From the NCBI GenBank assembly GCA_964638675.1, contig CAZXAU010000008.1:1-64000 (forward strand): a DNA stretch of 64,000 nucleotides, in the 5' to 3' direction. Numbering within the stretch: position 1 is the first letter of the stretch; each line of letters starts with the position of its first letter. The notes below the pieces were generated by a model. That model ran no database searches. It saw only the letters and a list, made by a program, of their open reading frames with translations, and was not told the origin of the DNA. The position numbers and the translations under genes are program-made. Below are positions 8,663 through 17,659 of this stretch, piece after piece. The stretch comes from SIG714 sp964638675 (lineage in GTDB: Bacteria; Bacillota; Clostridia; Oscillospirales; CAG-272).

Positions 8663-11308
8663 TCAAGTGTTTTTTATCAGTTTTGCAAAGATTTTTCTGA
8701 TATAATCGGCAGGGAATATTACGAGCGAGATAAGACCGACTCTTGCAAGCTCACGAAGATCGAGCGGGGCACAGCGGAACGGACTTCCGCCGAAATAAAT
8801 AAGCGATAACTGAATGATTAGAACTGCCGACATAATAAACAGGAATGGCTTGTTTTTGGTTATGTTGGCAAGCAGGAAGAATCTTTCGCTTCTGAAGATA
8901 AAGGAGACTGCGATTCCCGAAAAGATAAACAGGGCAAAGAAGGCTGTCAGGAAATAAATTGGCTGATCATAATATCCGAAAAACACACGCTGACTTTCGG
9001 ATGAGAGAAAGAGTGTACATATTGTGACTACATATACCCCAGTGAAAATGACTCTTGCCAGCATGTTCTTTGTAACTATTTTTTCATCTCTGTCGAGTGC
9101 CTTTTCACGCATATAACTCTTCAACGGTGCTTCACCTGCAAATGCAAGTCCGCCCAGAGTATCCATAATAATGTTCACCCAAAGCATTTGAATTACGGTA
9201 ACTGGGGCATCGATGCCCAAAAGCTGTCCTGTAAATGATACACCTACAGCAGACAGATTCATCGCAAGCTGGAATGAAATGAATTTACGTATGCTCTTGA
9301 AAACTGTTCTGCCGTATAATACCGCGTTGCATACCGATGTCAGACGGTCATCAAGAATAACGATATCCGATGCTTCCTTAGCGATCTCTCGCCCCGAGCC
9401 CATGGCAAAGCCGACATCTGCTTTTTTGAGTGCCGGTGCATCGTTGATTCCGTCACCTGTCATTCCTGCTACCAACCCCAAACCTTGTGCCAGCCTTACA
9501 AGCCGGCTTTTGTCCTCGGGAAGTGCACGTGAAACAACCGACAGCCGGGGGAGGATCTCGGATACCTCACTGTCACTCATTTTGGCGAGCGAAGATGAAT
9601 CTATGACAATGTTTCCGTCGTTCTGAGAGATTATTCCGCATTCGGTTGCTATTGCCCTTGCTGTTGCTGTCGAGTCACCTGTAATCATGACAGTACGTAT
9701 GCCTGCTTCCCGGAGTGTATTCACTGCTTTTTTTGCATCCCGTCTTATCGGATCGGATATAATGACGGCGCACAGGAAGATCATTCCGTCTGAAAGATCT
9801 ACCGACGGCGAATCTTTTTTTGCTGTCATTACGATGACCCTTCCCCCTTTTGAGGATTCATCATCGATTTTTTCGTATATCTTCTGAATGTTGTTGAACT
9901 GCGTAATATTTCCGTCGAGGTCAAAGCAGGATCTGCACAGAGGGAGAAGTTTTTCGCCTGCACCCTTGAAAAGAGTCATTCCGTTCAGAGCCACTGCCGA
10001 ATATTTCATTTTGCTGTCAAATGACCGCTTTTCGATCACTTCGGCGGTACATTCCCTTTTACCTGTAAAACGCAATAAGGCTTTTTCTGTTGAATTGCCG
10101 CCGAATATTTCGTCTCCTATGTATGAACCGTCGTTGTTGCATATAACAGACGGAAGAAAATAGTTGTAAAATCCGCTTTTTTCTATCTGTCTTATATTTT
10201 TGAAAACATTCCCGTCGCCCGTGATAAGATTTTGTACAGTAAGAGATCCTGAAGTGATAGTACCTGTTTTATCGGTAAAAAGTATGTTCATACTACCTGC
10301 TGTTTCTATTCCTGCCGCTTTTCTTACAAGTACATTGTCTTTCATCATTTTTTTCATATTAGATGAAAGTACGACCGTTATCATCATCGGCAGACCCTCC
10401 GGAACGGCCACAACTATGACTGTAACTGCAATTGTCAGTGCCTTGATAAGTGACATTGCAACAAACCTGAGATCCCCGATACGTGCTATGATTATGCTTT
10501 TATCAAATGCCGAATCTATAATGAAAACATTGAACAGGTATGCCAAAGCGACAAGTGCGGCACAGGCATATCCGATATGCGATATCGTTGACGAAAGCAT
10601 TGACAGCCGGTGACGAAGAGGGCCTTCACGCCTTTTTTCTTTCAGTTCACGTGCTATATTGCCGTAAAGCGTTTCACTGCCGACCCTGTCGCACAGCATG
10701 ATTCCGTTGCCCGAAAGTACAAGGCATCCTCTGAGGAGTGAATTTTCTGATGAAAGTGCAAGCTCGGTTTCATCTGACGGCTTTTTTTCAACCTCGGCAG
10801 ATTCGCCGTTCAGTGCCGACTGGTCAATGTATAGAGTTCCCGAAATGATCCTGCCGTCACACGGAATCATGTCGCCCGGCGATATGACAATGTAATCACC
10901 CTTGACGATCTGATTTATGCCGATTATTCTCTCGTTTCCGTTACGAATGACTGCATATTTTTTATCACTGCCGCTTTCACGAAGCTTTTTGAATGCCTTT
11001 TCGCTTTCCCCTTCGGATATTGTCGAAACTGCCGTCGATATTATTATGGCGAGTAATATTCCGCAGTTTTCTGCCCAATTTATGTTTTTCAGTGTGAAAA
11101 TAATGTTTGCCGCAAGTGCAAAAAGGAGTATTTTTATTATAGGATCGGATAAATTCTCCCATATCCTTTTGTACAGCGGTGTTTGCTTTTCGGGAGGCAG
11201 TTCGTTGCTGCCGTATTCCTGTCTTGATCTTATAACCTGACTATCGTCGAGACCGATTATTTCAGATTTTTTTCGTGCATGTACTTTTATCTTTTCTGTC
11301 TTTGTCAT
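8663..11308 (-). CDS. Calcium-translocating P-type ATPase (P2-type)
   Basis: An 881-residue ion pump. In order: an N-terminal cation ATPase domain, TM1-2, the actuator domain with NGESAEVEK (TGES variant), TM4 with VPEGLP (the Ca2+-binding PEGLP motif of P2A/P2B pumps), DKTGT with the phosphorylated Asp, KGAGE in the nucleotide domain, MITGDS, and MTGDGINDAPALKKADVGFAMG, followed by six C-terminal helices. It should export Ca2+ from the cytosol. The actuator reads NGES rather than TGES; the essential Glu is kept. Neighbours give no further functional hint. Confidence 0.92.
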   Translation of the reverse strand: MTKTEKIKVHARKKSEIIGLDDSQVIRSRQEYGSNELPPEKQTPLYKRIWENLSDPIIKILLFALAANIIFTLKNINWAENCGILLAIIISTAVSTISEGESEKAFKKLRESGSDKKYAVIRNGNERIIGINQIVKGDYIVISPGDMIPCDGRIISGTLYIDQSALNGESAEVEKKPSDETELALSSENSLLRGCLVLSGNGIMLCDRVGSETLYGNIARELKEKRREGPLRHRLSMLSSTISHIGYACAALVALAYLFNVFIIDSAFDKSIIIARIGDLRFVAMSLIKALTIAVTVIVVAVPEGLPMMITVVLSSNMKKMMKDNVLVRKAAGIETAGSMNILFTDKTGTITSGSLTVQNLITGDGNVFKNIRQIEKSGFYNYFLPSVICNNDGSYIGDEIFGGNSTEKALLRFTGKRECTAEVIEKRSFDSKMKYSAVALNGMTLFKGAGEKLLPLCRSCFDLDGNITQFNNIQKIYEKIDDESSKGGRVIVMTAKKDSPSVDLSDGMIFLCAVIISDPIRRDAKKAVNTLREAGIRTVMITGDSTATARAIATECGIISQNDGNIVIDSSSLAKMSDSEVSEILPRLSVVSRALPEDKSRLVRLAQGLGLVAGMTGDGINDAPALKKADVGFAMGSGREIAKEASDIVILDDRLTSVCNAVLYGRTVFKSIRKFISFQLAMNLSAVGVSFTGQLLGIDAPVTVIQMLWVNIIMDTLGGLAFAGEAPLKSYMREKALDRDEKIVTKNMLARVIFTGVYVVTICTLFLSSESQRVFFGYYDQPIYFLTAFFALFIFSGIAVSFIFRSERFFLLANITKNKPFLFIMSAVLIIQLSLIYFGGSPFRCAPLDLRELARVGLISLVIFPADYIRKIFAKLIKNT

Positions 11309-11471
11309 CTATTTTCCTCGCTTTAGCTGAATGTGCTGCATTTGCTCTTATGTATATTCAGCTATGACGATTAAAATGAAAGTTAGCGGCAGATTGCTTT
11401 CCTAAAATATCAGGAATACAATAGAGTATGGGCTCGAAAAATACGGTTAAATAAAAACAACTGTCGATAAT

Positions 11472-12725
11472 TCAGAGCGAATTCGCTATCATCATCAGCA
11501 TTGGGGTGGAGACATGCATCAGGTTCCATATTGCAATGCTGTCAATTTTGTAATCACGGACTATTCTCAGTTTATCGCTGAGACTGTTAAGATCCTCAAA
11601 AAACACGGTGTGAGAAATGTCTGATTTATCTGAATATGTAAAGCATGATGAAGAATTATCCAAATGATATACAGTTGCTTTGTGAGCCGCCGCAAGGGAG
11701 AGAGCTTCGTTGCAGGATATCACTTTTGCCCCATCGCCTGACGGATAGCTCCAATCAAGACCGTAATTCGGAATTCCGAGAATTATTTTGTCGGGACAAA
11801 CGAATTTCAGGGTATATTCAAGAGTTTTTCTCACAAGTGCATTCGGAGCAATGGCTTGCGGAATCCCGAAACGTCTGCCCCAACCGTATGCCATGATATG
11901 CAGTTTGTCCGGAATTTCCGAAATAAGTCGGTAATCGATTCCGTCCGATCTCGGGTCACAAGGTGAAAGGTCAAACTTCGGCGGAAGTGAAACTGTCAGG
12001 CTCCTACCCGGTGCATTCGTTCTGAGTGATTCTTTCAGCATGAAAAGCAGTTTTGCATACTTTTCACGATGTGACGGCTGTATATACTCAATATTTATAT
12101 CAACTCCACCGTAGCTTTTTGTTGTTACGCATTCAATGACATTGTCGATAAAACGTCCACAAACCGAACTGTCGGTCATGAGAGCTTCGGCAATCTGCGG
12201 ATTGTATTTTCCTTTTTCCGAAATGTTCGATACATGCATTATTCTTCTGACGTCCGAGCTCTCGGTAAGGCGGCAGATTTCACAGTCGCTTTCGATTCCG
12301 AGTTTGCCGTCGCGATCGATTTTATAAGAAAATGGAGTTATGGAGGAGAGAAAGGGAAGCAATTCGGACAAAGCATTTTTTTTGATATAGGGATATACAT
12401 ATCCGCCGATCTGAAGCTTTTGCCTGTCACTTTCTCCCCGATAGCTCAGGACAATGTTTTTTCTTTTTCGTATCAGCTCCTCTATGTCGGGATTTTTAAT
12501 TCTCAGCTCACGCTCGTTCATATTTAGTTTTTTTGAGATCAGATCAAGAGTGTCGTTTTCCTCAGGTATGTATTTTCTCCTCGGAATAAGAATCAGAAGA
12601 GATGAACCGGGACAGAGCGAGTAGGGAGGCAACAGTCGGTTGATTTTTATTATCGTTTCCTCATCGACGTCGAAATGCCGACACACACTGTAGAGCGTAT
12701 CTGCATAATTTACAGTATAGATCAT
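11472..12725 (-). CDS. LysM / GH18 protein, spore cortex-lytic SleL/YaaH-like
   Basis: 417 residues without a signal peptide. Residues 1-47 form a LysM peptidoglycan-binding repeat (YTVNYADTLYSVCRHF...INRLLPP), and about 50-95 a second, weaker one. The remainder is a GH18 TIM barrel; the active strand reads GGVDINIEYI, in which the catalytic Glu and the Asp two residues before the Asn are kept, although the DxxDxDxE consensus is degenerate. This is the architecture of SleL/YaaH, N-acetylglucosaminidases that degrade spore cortex fragments on germination. With pdaA at 44981 it suggests a spore former. The promoter was not identified. Confidence 0.85.
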   Translation of the reverse strand: MIYTVNYADTLYSVCRHFDVDEETIIKINRLLPPYSLCPGSSLLILIPRRKYIPEENDTLDLISKKLNMNERELRIKNPDIEELIRKRKNIVLSYRGESDRQKLQIGGYVYPYIKKNALSELLPFLSSITPFSYKIDRDGKLGIESDCEICRLTESSDVRRIMHVSNISEKGKYNPQIAEALMTDSSVCGRFIDNVIECVTTKSYGGVDINIEYIQPSHREKYAKLLFMLKESLRTNAPGRSLTVSLPPKFDLSPCDPRSDGIDYRLISEIPDKLHIMAYGWGRRFGIPQAIAPNALVRKTLEYTLKFVCPDKIILGIPNYGLDWSYPSGDGAKVISCNEALSLAAAHKATVYHLDNSSSCFTYSDKSDISHTVFFEDLNSLSDKLRIVRDYKIDSIAIWNLMHVSTPMLMMIANSL

Positions 12726-12904
12726 TTCGCCCTCCCTCTTAGTTTACCGATTTTTATATTTTTATATAAAAGTCGGTCCGGTTTCATATGATACGAATCT
12801 GAATATATTATATTCAATCCGGTAGAATATGTGAAAGCAAGAAATGCTGTTTTTTGCTGAAAAAGCAGTCAGATTAACTGTAACAAAATTGTTACTCTCA
12901 GATA

Positions 12905-12933
12905 TTTACAATAATCGACCTATGATGTATATT
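12905..12933 (+). promoter_or_regulatory. Probable sigma-A promoter
   Basis: TTTACA (12905-12910), 17-base spacer, TATATT (12928-12933), about 100 bases before the small membrane protein gene at 13035. Confidence 0.5.
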
Positions 12934-13034
12934 ATTATTGTAAACGGGCGGTATCAGGTAAAAACATGTAAAAAATATCGTGATTGCCGGTCGAAAAAAA
13001 CAGATGTGGATCAGATAATCGGAGGATCTTTAAA

Positions 13035-13454
13035 ATGGGTGAAAGAAACGGTAAATATTTTGAATCGGATAATGTCGTAAGGAATGCAATAAACGGCGAC
13101 ATGTATGACGGACAGACACTTTGCCTTTGCGGCAAAAAAATTAATGCAATTGCTGCAAATTGTTCGGGATTGTACGTAAGAACCTGTGTGCAGACAAAAA
13201 GCACTTCGATTGCTGCGAAGATCATATCGGATAATGAAAATGCCGAACGTATTCTTGCACAGAAAAAACATTATTTGATTGTGAAAGTAAAAAAATTGCT
13301 TTTGATTGCTCTGTTTTCGTTGCTTTTTTCACTCATTTTTTCGCTTATTTCGTTCGGCATGTCAAGCGGATTTGTTCCGATGATGATTATACTGTTTGTG
13401 ATTTTTTTCATATACTTTTCGATAAAGGAAAATATCATAAAAATCAGAAAATAA
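13035..13454 (+). CDS. Small membrane protein of unknown function
   Basis: 139 residues from the ATG at 13035, which has GGAGG nine bases upstream; longer frames lack a site. The first 85 residues are soluble and contain four cysteines, two of them in CLCGKK, and the C-terminal half has two transmembrane segments (LLLIALFSLLFSLIFSLISF and a second after a glycine-rich turn) ending in a basic tail. I do not recognise the family. It is flanked by a divergent LysM-GH18 gene and a histidine phosphatase, which says little about function. Confidence 0.7.
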   Translation: MGERNGKYFESDNVVRNAINGDMYDGQTLCLCGKKINAIAANCSGLYVRTCVQTKSTSIAAKIISDNENAERILAQKKHYLIVKVKKLLLIALFSLLFSLIFSLISFGMSSGFVPMMIILFVIFFIYFSIKENIIKIRK

Positions 13455-13686
13455 AATTCCATAAATCAGAAAAGAATTCCGGAAATTTTCTTTATCGTAG
13501 AACGGTCATGCATCCGACTGTGAGTTTTATTCATAGGGCTTCTTGCTTGTTTATTTTTGCTTTTTCTCTTTACAAATGAAAGAATTTATGCTATCATCAA
13601 TCTGTATCGATCCGGAAACATGAGAAGAATTTTTGTGTTCCGGGATAATTCAAATCATACAGAAAGAGTAAGGGTACAGTCAAAAA

Positions 13687-14409
13687 ATGATTTTTTATTA
13701 CATAAGGCACGGTCAGCCGATCTACAATCCTGATTCGCTAACGGAGCTCGGGAAAAAGCAGGCACAGGCTCTCTCTCGCCGTCTTGAAGTCGGCGGACTT
13801 GATAAGATATATTCATCCTCCTCAAACAGGGCGGTGATGACGGCGATGCCTACTGCCGAGGCACTCGGACTTGATATAGAACAGCTTCCCTGGGCACACG
13901 AAGACCTTGTGTGGAATGAGTTTTGCGGAAAACTTCCCGACGGAAGACATACATGGTGTTTTTACGATAAGGAGATACTGGCTCAGTTTAACCTTCGTGA
14001 GGTAAGAGAGCTCGGTGATTCATGGATGGATCATCCGCTGTTCAGCAAGGGCACGGCACGCTACCGTGAGGGCTTTGACCGCATCGGAGGTGAATGTGAC
14101 AGGCTTTTTGAATCGCTCGGATTTATTCATGACAGACTTGAGCATAGCTACAGAGTCGAAAATCCGAAATATGAAAGGGTTGCACTCTTTGCTCACGCAG
14201 GCTTCGGCATGGAATTTCTGAGCTATATCCTCGACATACCGTATCCGCTTTTCTGCACCAGATTTGAAAACCACTCACAAACCGGAATGACCGTCATTCT
14301 CTTTCCGCAGGATGGGGATACATCTGTGCCGAGAATACTTGAGTATTCAAACGATTCACATCTGTATAAAGAGGGTCTTGAGCCTTTTCATCACGCTGCA
14401 CGCTTTTGA
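13687..14409 (+). CDS. Histidine phosphatase family protein (phosphoglycerate-mutase-like)
   Basis: 240 residues. The N-terminal YYIRHGQPIYN contains the RHG phosphohistidine motif; SSSSNRAVMTAMPTAEAL supplies the second Arg; a second catalytic His is probably that in LFAHAGFGMEF. These are features of the branch-1 histidine phosphatase superfamily. The substrate cannot be told from sequence; a metabolic phosphatase is likelier than a true mutase, since the region also holds the cofactor-independent GpmI. The upstream ribosome site is weak. Confidence 0.85.
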   Translation: MIFYYIRHGQPIYNPDSLTELGKKQAQALSRRLEVGGLDKIYSSSSNRAVMTAMPTAEALGLDIEQLPWAHEDLVWNEFCGKLPDGRHTWCFYDKEILAQFNLREVRELGDSWMDHPLFSKGTARYREGFDRIGGECDRLFESLGFIHDRLEHSYRVENPKYERVALFAHAGFGMEFLSYILDIPYPLFCTRFENHSQTGMTVILFPQDGDTSVPRILEYSNDSHLYKEGLEPFHHAARF

Positions 14410-14445
14410 AATGGATTTTTACGATAATCGGTTCAAAAAATTTTA

Positions 14446-14493
14446 AAGCACCGCACCCCATACGGCAAAATTGCCGTACGGGGTGCGGTGCTT
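14446..14493. terminator. Bidirectional terminator between convergent genes
   Basis: A very stable hairpin with about 20 paired bases: AAGCACCGCACCCC and its complement near the ends, loop AA, with A tracts upstream and T tracts downstream. It lies between the histidine phosphatase gene and pfp, which face each other. Confidence 0.9.
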
Positions 14494-14519
14494 GAATTAT
14501 TTATTGATCTATCAGCGGA

Positions 14520-15773
14520 TTATATCTCAGCTTTGACTTTCTTGAGATGTACGAATCTCGGGAGACCGTCCTCTTTTGCAAGTTTGGTTTCGCCTTGAAT
14601 GAGCGGAAGAGCGTATTTGATGAATTGCTCGTTCAGTCCGTCCTTAGTCTCGTTGAACCATTCTGCCGGAACCTTCTTTTCGGTGTTTGCAACGCTTGTC
14701 AGATCGAAAAGTCGGAGGTTGCAGACATAATTTCCGTTTTCATCATATGATCTTTCAAATCCCACCATTTTATCGGTAATTCCTGCTGTCGCATTCAGAA
14801 CTGCAGCCTCTCCAGAAGCAAAGCTTTCGTCTATATCTGTCTGTGATGCACAGTGTGCGGCACATCTTTGCAGAAGTGAAAGCTCGATTCCTCTGACCTT
14901 TGCTCCTGTCTTTTCTTTGACAACACCTGCGAGATAAGCCGCAAGTCCGCCGAGCTGAGCATGTCCGAAGCCGTCAGCCGCCGCTGTGAGGTCATTTGCA
15001 TATTCAGAAATGTATTTTCCGTTCTTGTCACGGATACCTTCGGAAACAGCTACGATGCATTTTCCGTTAGCGGTATATATCGCTTTTACCTTTTCAATGA
15101 ACGAATCGATGTCGAAGTCGTTCTCGGGGCAGTAAATAAGGTCAGGACCGCATCCTTTAACTCCTGCGAGTGATGCTGCGGCTGTAAGCCAGCCTGCGTT
15201 TCTTCCCATGATCTCAACTACAGTGATCATTCCGGTGTCATAAACTCTTGCATCGTGATAAATTTCCATCATGGATGTTGCGATGTATTTTGCCGCCGAA
15301 GCATATCCCGGGCAGTGATCTGTTCCGAAAAGGTCATTGTCGATAGTCTTCGGGATACCCATGACTCTGCACTCATAACCGTTTTTCAGCATAAATTTTG
15401 AAATTTTGTTGCAGGTGTCCATCGAGTCGTTTCCGCCGTTGTAAAAGAAATAACGTACATTGTATTTCTTGAAAATCTCAAGTATGCGTTTGTAATCGCT
15501 GTCATCAACATCGGGGTTCTTGAGCTTATAACGGCATGAACCGAGTGCTGATGAGGGGGTATATTTCATGTATGCGAGTTCTTCTGGATCTTCCTTGCCC
15601 ATATCGATGAGATTGTCGTCGAGGACTCCCTTGATTCCGTTGAGAGCTCCGTAAACTGCGGTAATATTCTCGTTATCGAGAGCGGTTTTGATTGCACCGT
15701 ATGCACTGGCGTTGATAACCGATGTCGGTCCGCCGGATTGTCCGATGATACATGCACCTTTGAGTGTTGACAT
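14520..15773 (-). CDS. pfp: Diphosphate-dependent 6-phosphofructokinase
   Basis: 417 residues of the phosphofructokinase fold. GQSGGPTSVINAS at the N-terminus, GGNDSMDT, and PKTIDNDLFGTDHCPGYASAA are visible. The Lys of PKTIDND (Gly in ATP-dependent enzymes) and the Asp in GGND indicate pyrophosphate rather than ATP as phosphoryl donor, which makes the step reversible, as is common in anaerobic Clostridia. It acts in cytosolic glycolysis. It is transcribed alone from its own promoter. Confidence 0.88.
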   Translation of the reverse strand: MSTLKGACIIGQSGGPTSVINASAYGAIKTALDNENITAVYGALNGIKGVLDDNLIDMGKEDPEELAYMKYTPSSALGSCRYKLKNPDVDDSDYKRILEIFKKYNVRYFFYNGGNDSMDTCNKISKFMLKNGYECRVMGIPKTIDNDLFGTDHCPGYASAAKYIATSMMEIYHDARVYDTGMITVVEIMGRNAGWLTAAASLAGVKGCGPDLIYCPENDFDIDSFIEKVKAIYTANGKCIVAVSEGIRDKNGKYISEYANDLTAAADGFGHAQLGGLAAYLAGVVKEKTGAKVRGIELSLLQRCAAHCASQTDIDESFASGEAAVLNATAGITDKMVGFERSYDENGNYVCNLRLFDLTSVANTEKKVPAEWFNETKDGLNEQFIKYALPLIQGETKLAKEDGLPRFVHLKKVKAEI

Positions 15774-15917
15774 TTTTGTACTCCTTAATATATTATAATA
15801 TTTTTTTCATTTTGTTTTGTCTCGTTGGGGGCTTATTGTTTTGAGAAAATATATAATTTGGCGCCCAAAAAGATAGATGATACGGAATTTTTTAACTGTT
15901 CCGTTTTCACGGTTGAT

Positions 15918-15946
15918 ATAATATCACATTTTTTTTATAAAATCAA
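15918..15946 (-). promoter_or_regulatory. Sigma-A promoter of pfp
   Basis: On the minus strand: TTGATT (15946-15941), 17-base spacer, TATTAT (15923-15918), giving a leader of about 140 bases. Confidence 0.75.
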
Positions 15947-15975
15947 TTCTTTTTTAGAAAATTCTTGAAAAACTA

Positions 15976-16004
15976 TTGACTTTTTTTGAAGAGTATGATA
16001 TCAT
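15976..16004 (+). promoter_or_regulatory. Sigma-A promoter of rpmG-secE-nusG
   Basis: TTGACT (15976-15981), 17-base spacer, TATCAT (15999-16004), back to back with the pfp promoter. The leader has a CCTCT-GCGG-AGAGG hairpin and a GTTTTTGT/ACAAAAC stem before a short leader ORF. Confidence 0.8.
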
Positions 16005-16082
16005 ATCAATACCTCTGCGGAGAGGGCTTTGTTTTTGTGCTTATTTTCAGACAAAACCGCCGTCGTGAGGGAGGTAATATCT

Positions 16083-16130
16083 ATGGCAGGCCGCAAGGAA
16101 TGTCAAATTTTTCAGGAGGTGCCGATATGA
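16083..16130 (+). CDS. Putative 15-codon leader peptide coupled to rpmG
   Basis: ATG at 16083 follows GGGAGG with eight bases spacing and encodes MAGRKECQIFQEVPI, ending in a TGA that overlaps the rpmG ATG (ATGA). The rpmG ribosome site lies inside this frame. It could be chance, or a leader whose translation opens the rpmG site. No homologue is known to me. Confidence 0.4.
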   Translation: MAGRKECQIFQEVPI

Positions 16131-16276
16131 GAGTCAAAATCACACTCGTTTGCAGTGAATGCAAGCAGCGCAACTATGAGTCCAAGAAGAACAAGAAGAA
16201 CGATCCGGACAGACTTGAGATGAATAAGTACTGCCGTTTTTGTCGCAAACACACTCTTCATAAGGAGTCTAAGTAA
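16127..16276 (+). CDS. rpmG: 50S ribosomal protein L33
   Basis: 49 residues from the ATG at 16127 (AGGAGG seven bases upstream). MRVKITLVCSECKQRNYES, then MNKYCRFCRKHTLHKES, contains the two CxxC pairs of the zinc-binding (C+) form of L33. It starts the classical rpmG-secE-nusG cluster of Firmicutes; secE begins 11 bases after its stop. Confidence 0.95.
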   Translation: MRVKITLVCSECKQRNYESKKNKKNDPDRLEMNKYCRFCRKHTLHKESK

Positions 16277-16287
16277 GGAGAAAAGCT

Positions 16288-16563
16288 ATGGCTGATAACA
16301 AGGAAATCAAACAGGCTTCTAACGGAGAAGCCAAACCTGCCAAGGTGAAAGCTAAAGCAAAAAAGCCCGGAATTTTCTCAAAGCTTTTAAAGCTCTTCAA
16401 GGATAGCAAGAGTGAGCTTAAAAAAGTTACCTGGGCGGACAAGAGTGCAACAACCAAGAATACAGTTTTCGTAATTGTTACTCTGGTGATTGTCGCTGTA
16501 ATTTTCGGATTGTTTGATACAGCTTTCCGTTACATTATCGATTTTATTATGGATCTCTATTGA
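16288..16563 (+). CDS. secE: Preprotein translocase subunit SecE
   Basis: 91 residues with a lysine/alanine-rich N-terminal extension, the conserved amphipathic KSELKKVTWADKSATTKNT, and a single C-terminal transmembrane helix. It clamps the SecY channel. Ribosome site AAGGAG lies immediately upstream, and nusG begins 24 bases downstream. Confidence 0.95.
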   Translation: MADNKEIKQASNGEAKPAKVKAKAKKPGIFSKLLKLFKDSKSELKKVTWADKSATTKNTVFVIVTLVIVAVIFGLFDTAFRYIIDFIMDLY

Positions 16564-16587
16564 TAGAATTGAGGAGCATTAATAATT

Positions 16588-17118
16588 ATGGCTGACGATT
16601 TTGAAAACCTCGGTCCCCGGTGGTATGTGGTTCACACCTATTCGGGGTACGAGAATAAGGTGAAGACAAATATTGAAAGACTTGTCGAAAACAGAAATCT
16701 TCATGATAGGATTTTCGAGATAAAAGTTCCGCTTATGACCGCTGTAACGATAGAAAACGGTCAGGAGAAGGAAAAAGAAGAGAAGGTCTTTCCGTGTTAT
16801 GTCCTTGTCAAAATGGAGATGAGCGATGCCACATGGCATGTGATAAGAAATATTACAGGTGTCACAGGCTTTGTCGGTCCCGGCTCAAGACCGGTTCCGC
16901 TTTCCGATGAGGAAGTTGAGGAAATGGGAATCGAGGCAAAGATCGTTACACTCGGATTCGGTGTGGGCGATCGGGTCAAGCTTCTTTCGACCGATTTTGA
17001 AGGTGTTGTCTCCGAAATTTCGGACGACAAAAAGACGGTCAAGGTGCTTGTGTCCATGTTCGGACGTGAGACACCTATCGATGTCGAAACAACCGATGTC
17101 GAGAAAATCAATAATTGA
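16588..17118 (+). CDS. nusG: Transcription termination/antitermination protein NusG
   Basis: 176 residues: N-terminal NGN domain (RWYVVHTYSGYENKVKTNIE, FPCYVLVKMEM, VTGFVG) and C-terminal KOW domain (VGDRVKLLSTDFEGVVSEI). It binds RNA polymerase and couples it to ribosomes or Rho. Placement between secE and rplK is the universal bacterial order. Confidence 0.96.
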   Translation: MADDFENLGPRWYVVHTYSGYENKVKTNIERLVENRNLHDRIFEIKVPLMTAVTIENGQEKEKEEKVFPCYVLVKMEMSDATWHVIRNITGVTGFVGPGSRPVPLSDEEVEEMGIEAKIVTLGFGVGDRVKLLSTDFEGVVSEISDDKKTVKVLVSMFGRETPIDVETTDVEKINN

Positions 17119-17162
17119 TAAAACTTTACAAATCAAATCTTGTGCGTTGGAAAAACGCAATC

Positions 17163-17206
17163 TGTGGGAGAGGAAAAAATCTCATTTTCCTCGTATTATA
17201 ACCACT
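17163..17206 (+). promoter_or_regulatory. Ribosomal protein L1 autoregulatory leader (rplKA)
   Basis: GTGG (17164-17167) with the following GAG pairs across to CCAC (17202-17205), enclosing an inner AGGAAAA/TTTTCCT hairpin. The GTGGGAG...CCAC arrangement mimics the L1-binding site of 23S rRNA and is the known feedback site before rplK. The GGAGG of rplK follows at once, so bound L1 would block rplK translation. A small GCGTT/AACGC hairpin lies upstream. Confidence 0.75.
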
Positions 17207-17219
17207 TGGAGGTATTAAA

Positions 17220-17645
17220 ATGGCTAAGAAAATTTCAGGTTATGTTAAACTTCAGCTTCCCGCCGGAAAAGCAACTCCTGCTCCCCCGGTAGGACCTGCA
17301 CTCGGACAGTACGGTGTTGCAATTCCTAACTTCACAAAGGAATTCAATGACAGAACAAAGGGTCAGATCGGACTCATCATTCCTGTCGTCATCACAATTT
17401 ATGCTGACCGTTCATTCACATTCATCACAAAGACTCCGCCTGCTCCCGTTCTTATCAAGAAGGCGCTCGGTCTCGAATCTGCTTCCGCAGTTCCGAACAA
17501 GACCAAGGTTGGTAAGCTTACCAAGGCACAGGTCAAGGAAATCGCAGAAACAAAAATGCCCGACCTCAATGCTGCATCTCTTGAAGCGGCTATGAGTATG
17601 GTTGCAGGAACAGCACGCAGCATGGGTGTTACTGTAGAGGAATAA
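17220..17645 (+). CDS. rplK: 50S ribosomal protein L11
   Basis: 141 residues, standard length. N-terminal VKLQLPAGKATPAPPVGPALG and C-terminal RNA-binding domain ending GTARSMGVTVEE. Part of the GTPase-associated centre. Its start has CTTGGAGG upstream, adjacent to the L1 leader; rplA follows after 14 bases. Confidence 0.97.
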   Translation: MAKKISGYVKLQLPAGKATPAPPVGPALGQYGVAIPNFTKEFNDRTKGQIGLIIPVVITIYADRSFTFITKTPPAPVLIKKALGLESASAVPNKTKVGKLTKAQVKEIAETKMPDLNAASLEAAMSMVAGTARSMGVTVEE

Positions 17646-17659
17646 GGGGGTAGCGAACG

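Noticed and set aside
12844..13080. 78-codon frame before the small membrane protein gene
   Set aside because: It overlaps the likely promoter and ribosome site of the gene at 13035, and its own start lacks a site.
16588..16839. Several frames on both strands within nusG and rplK
   Set aside because: Shadows of highly conserved translation genes.
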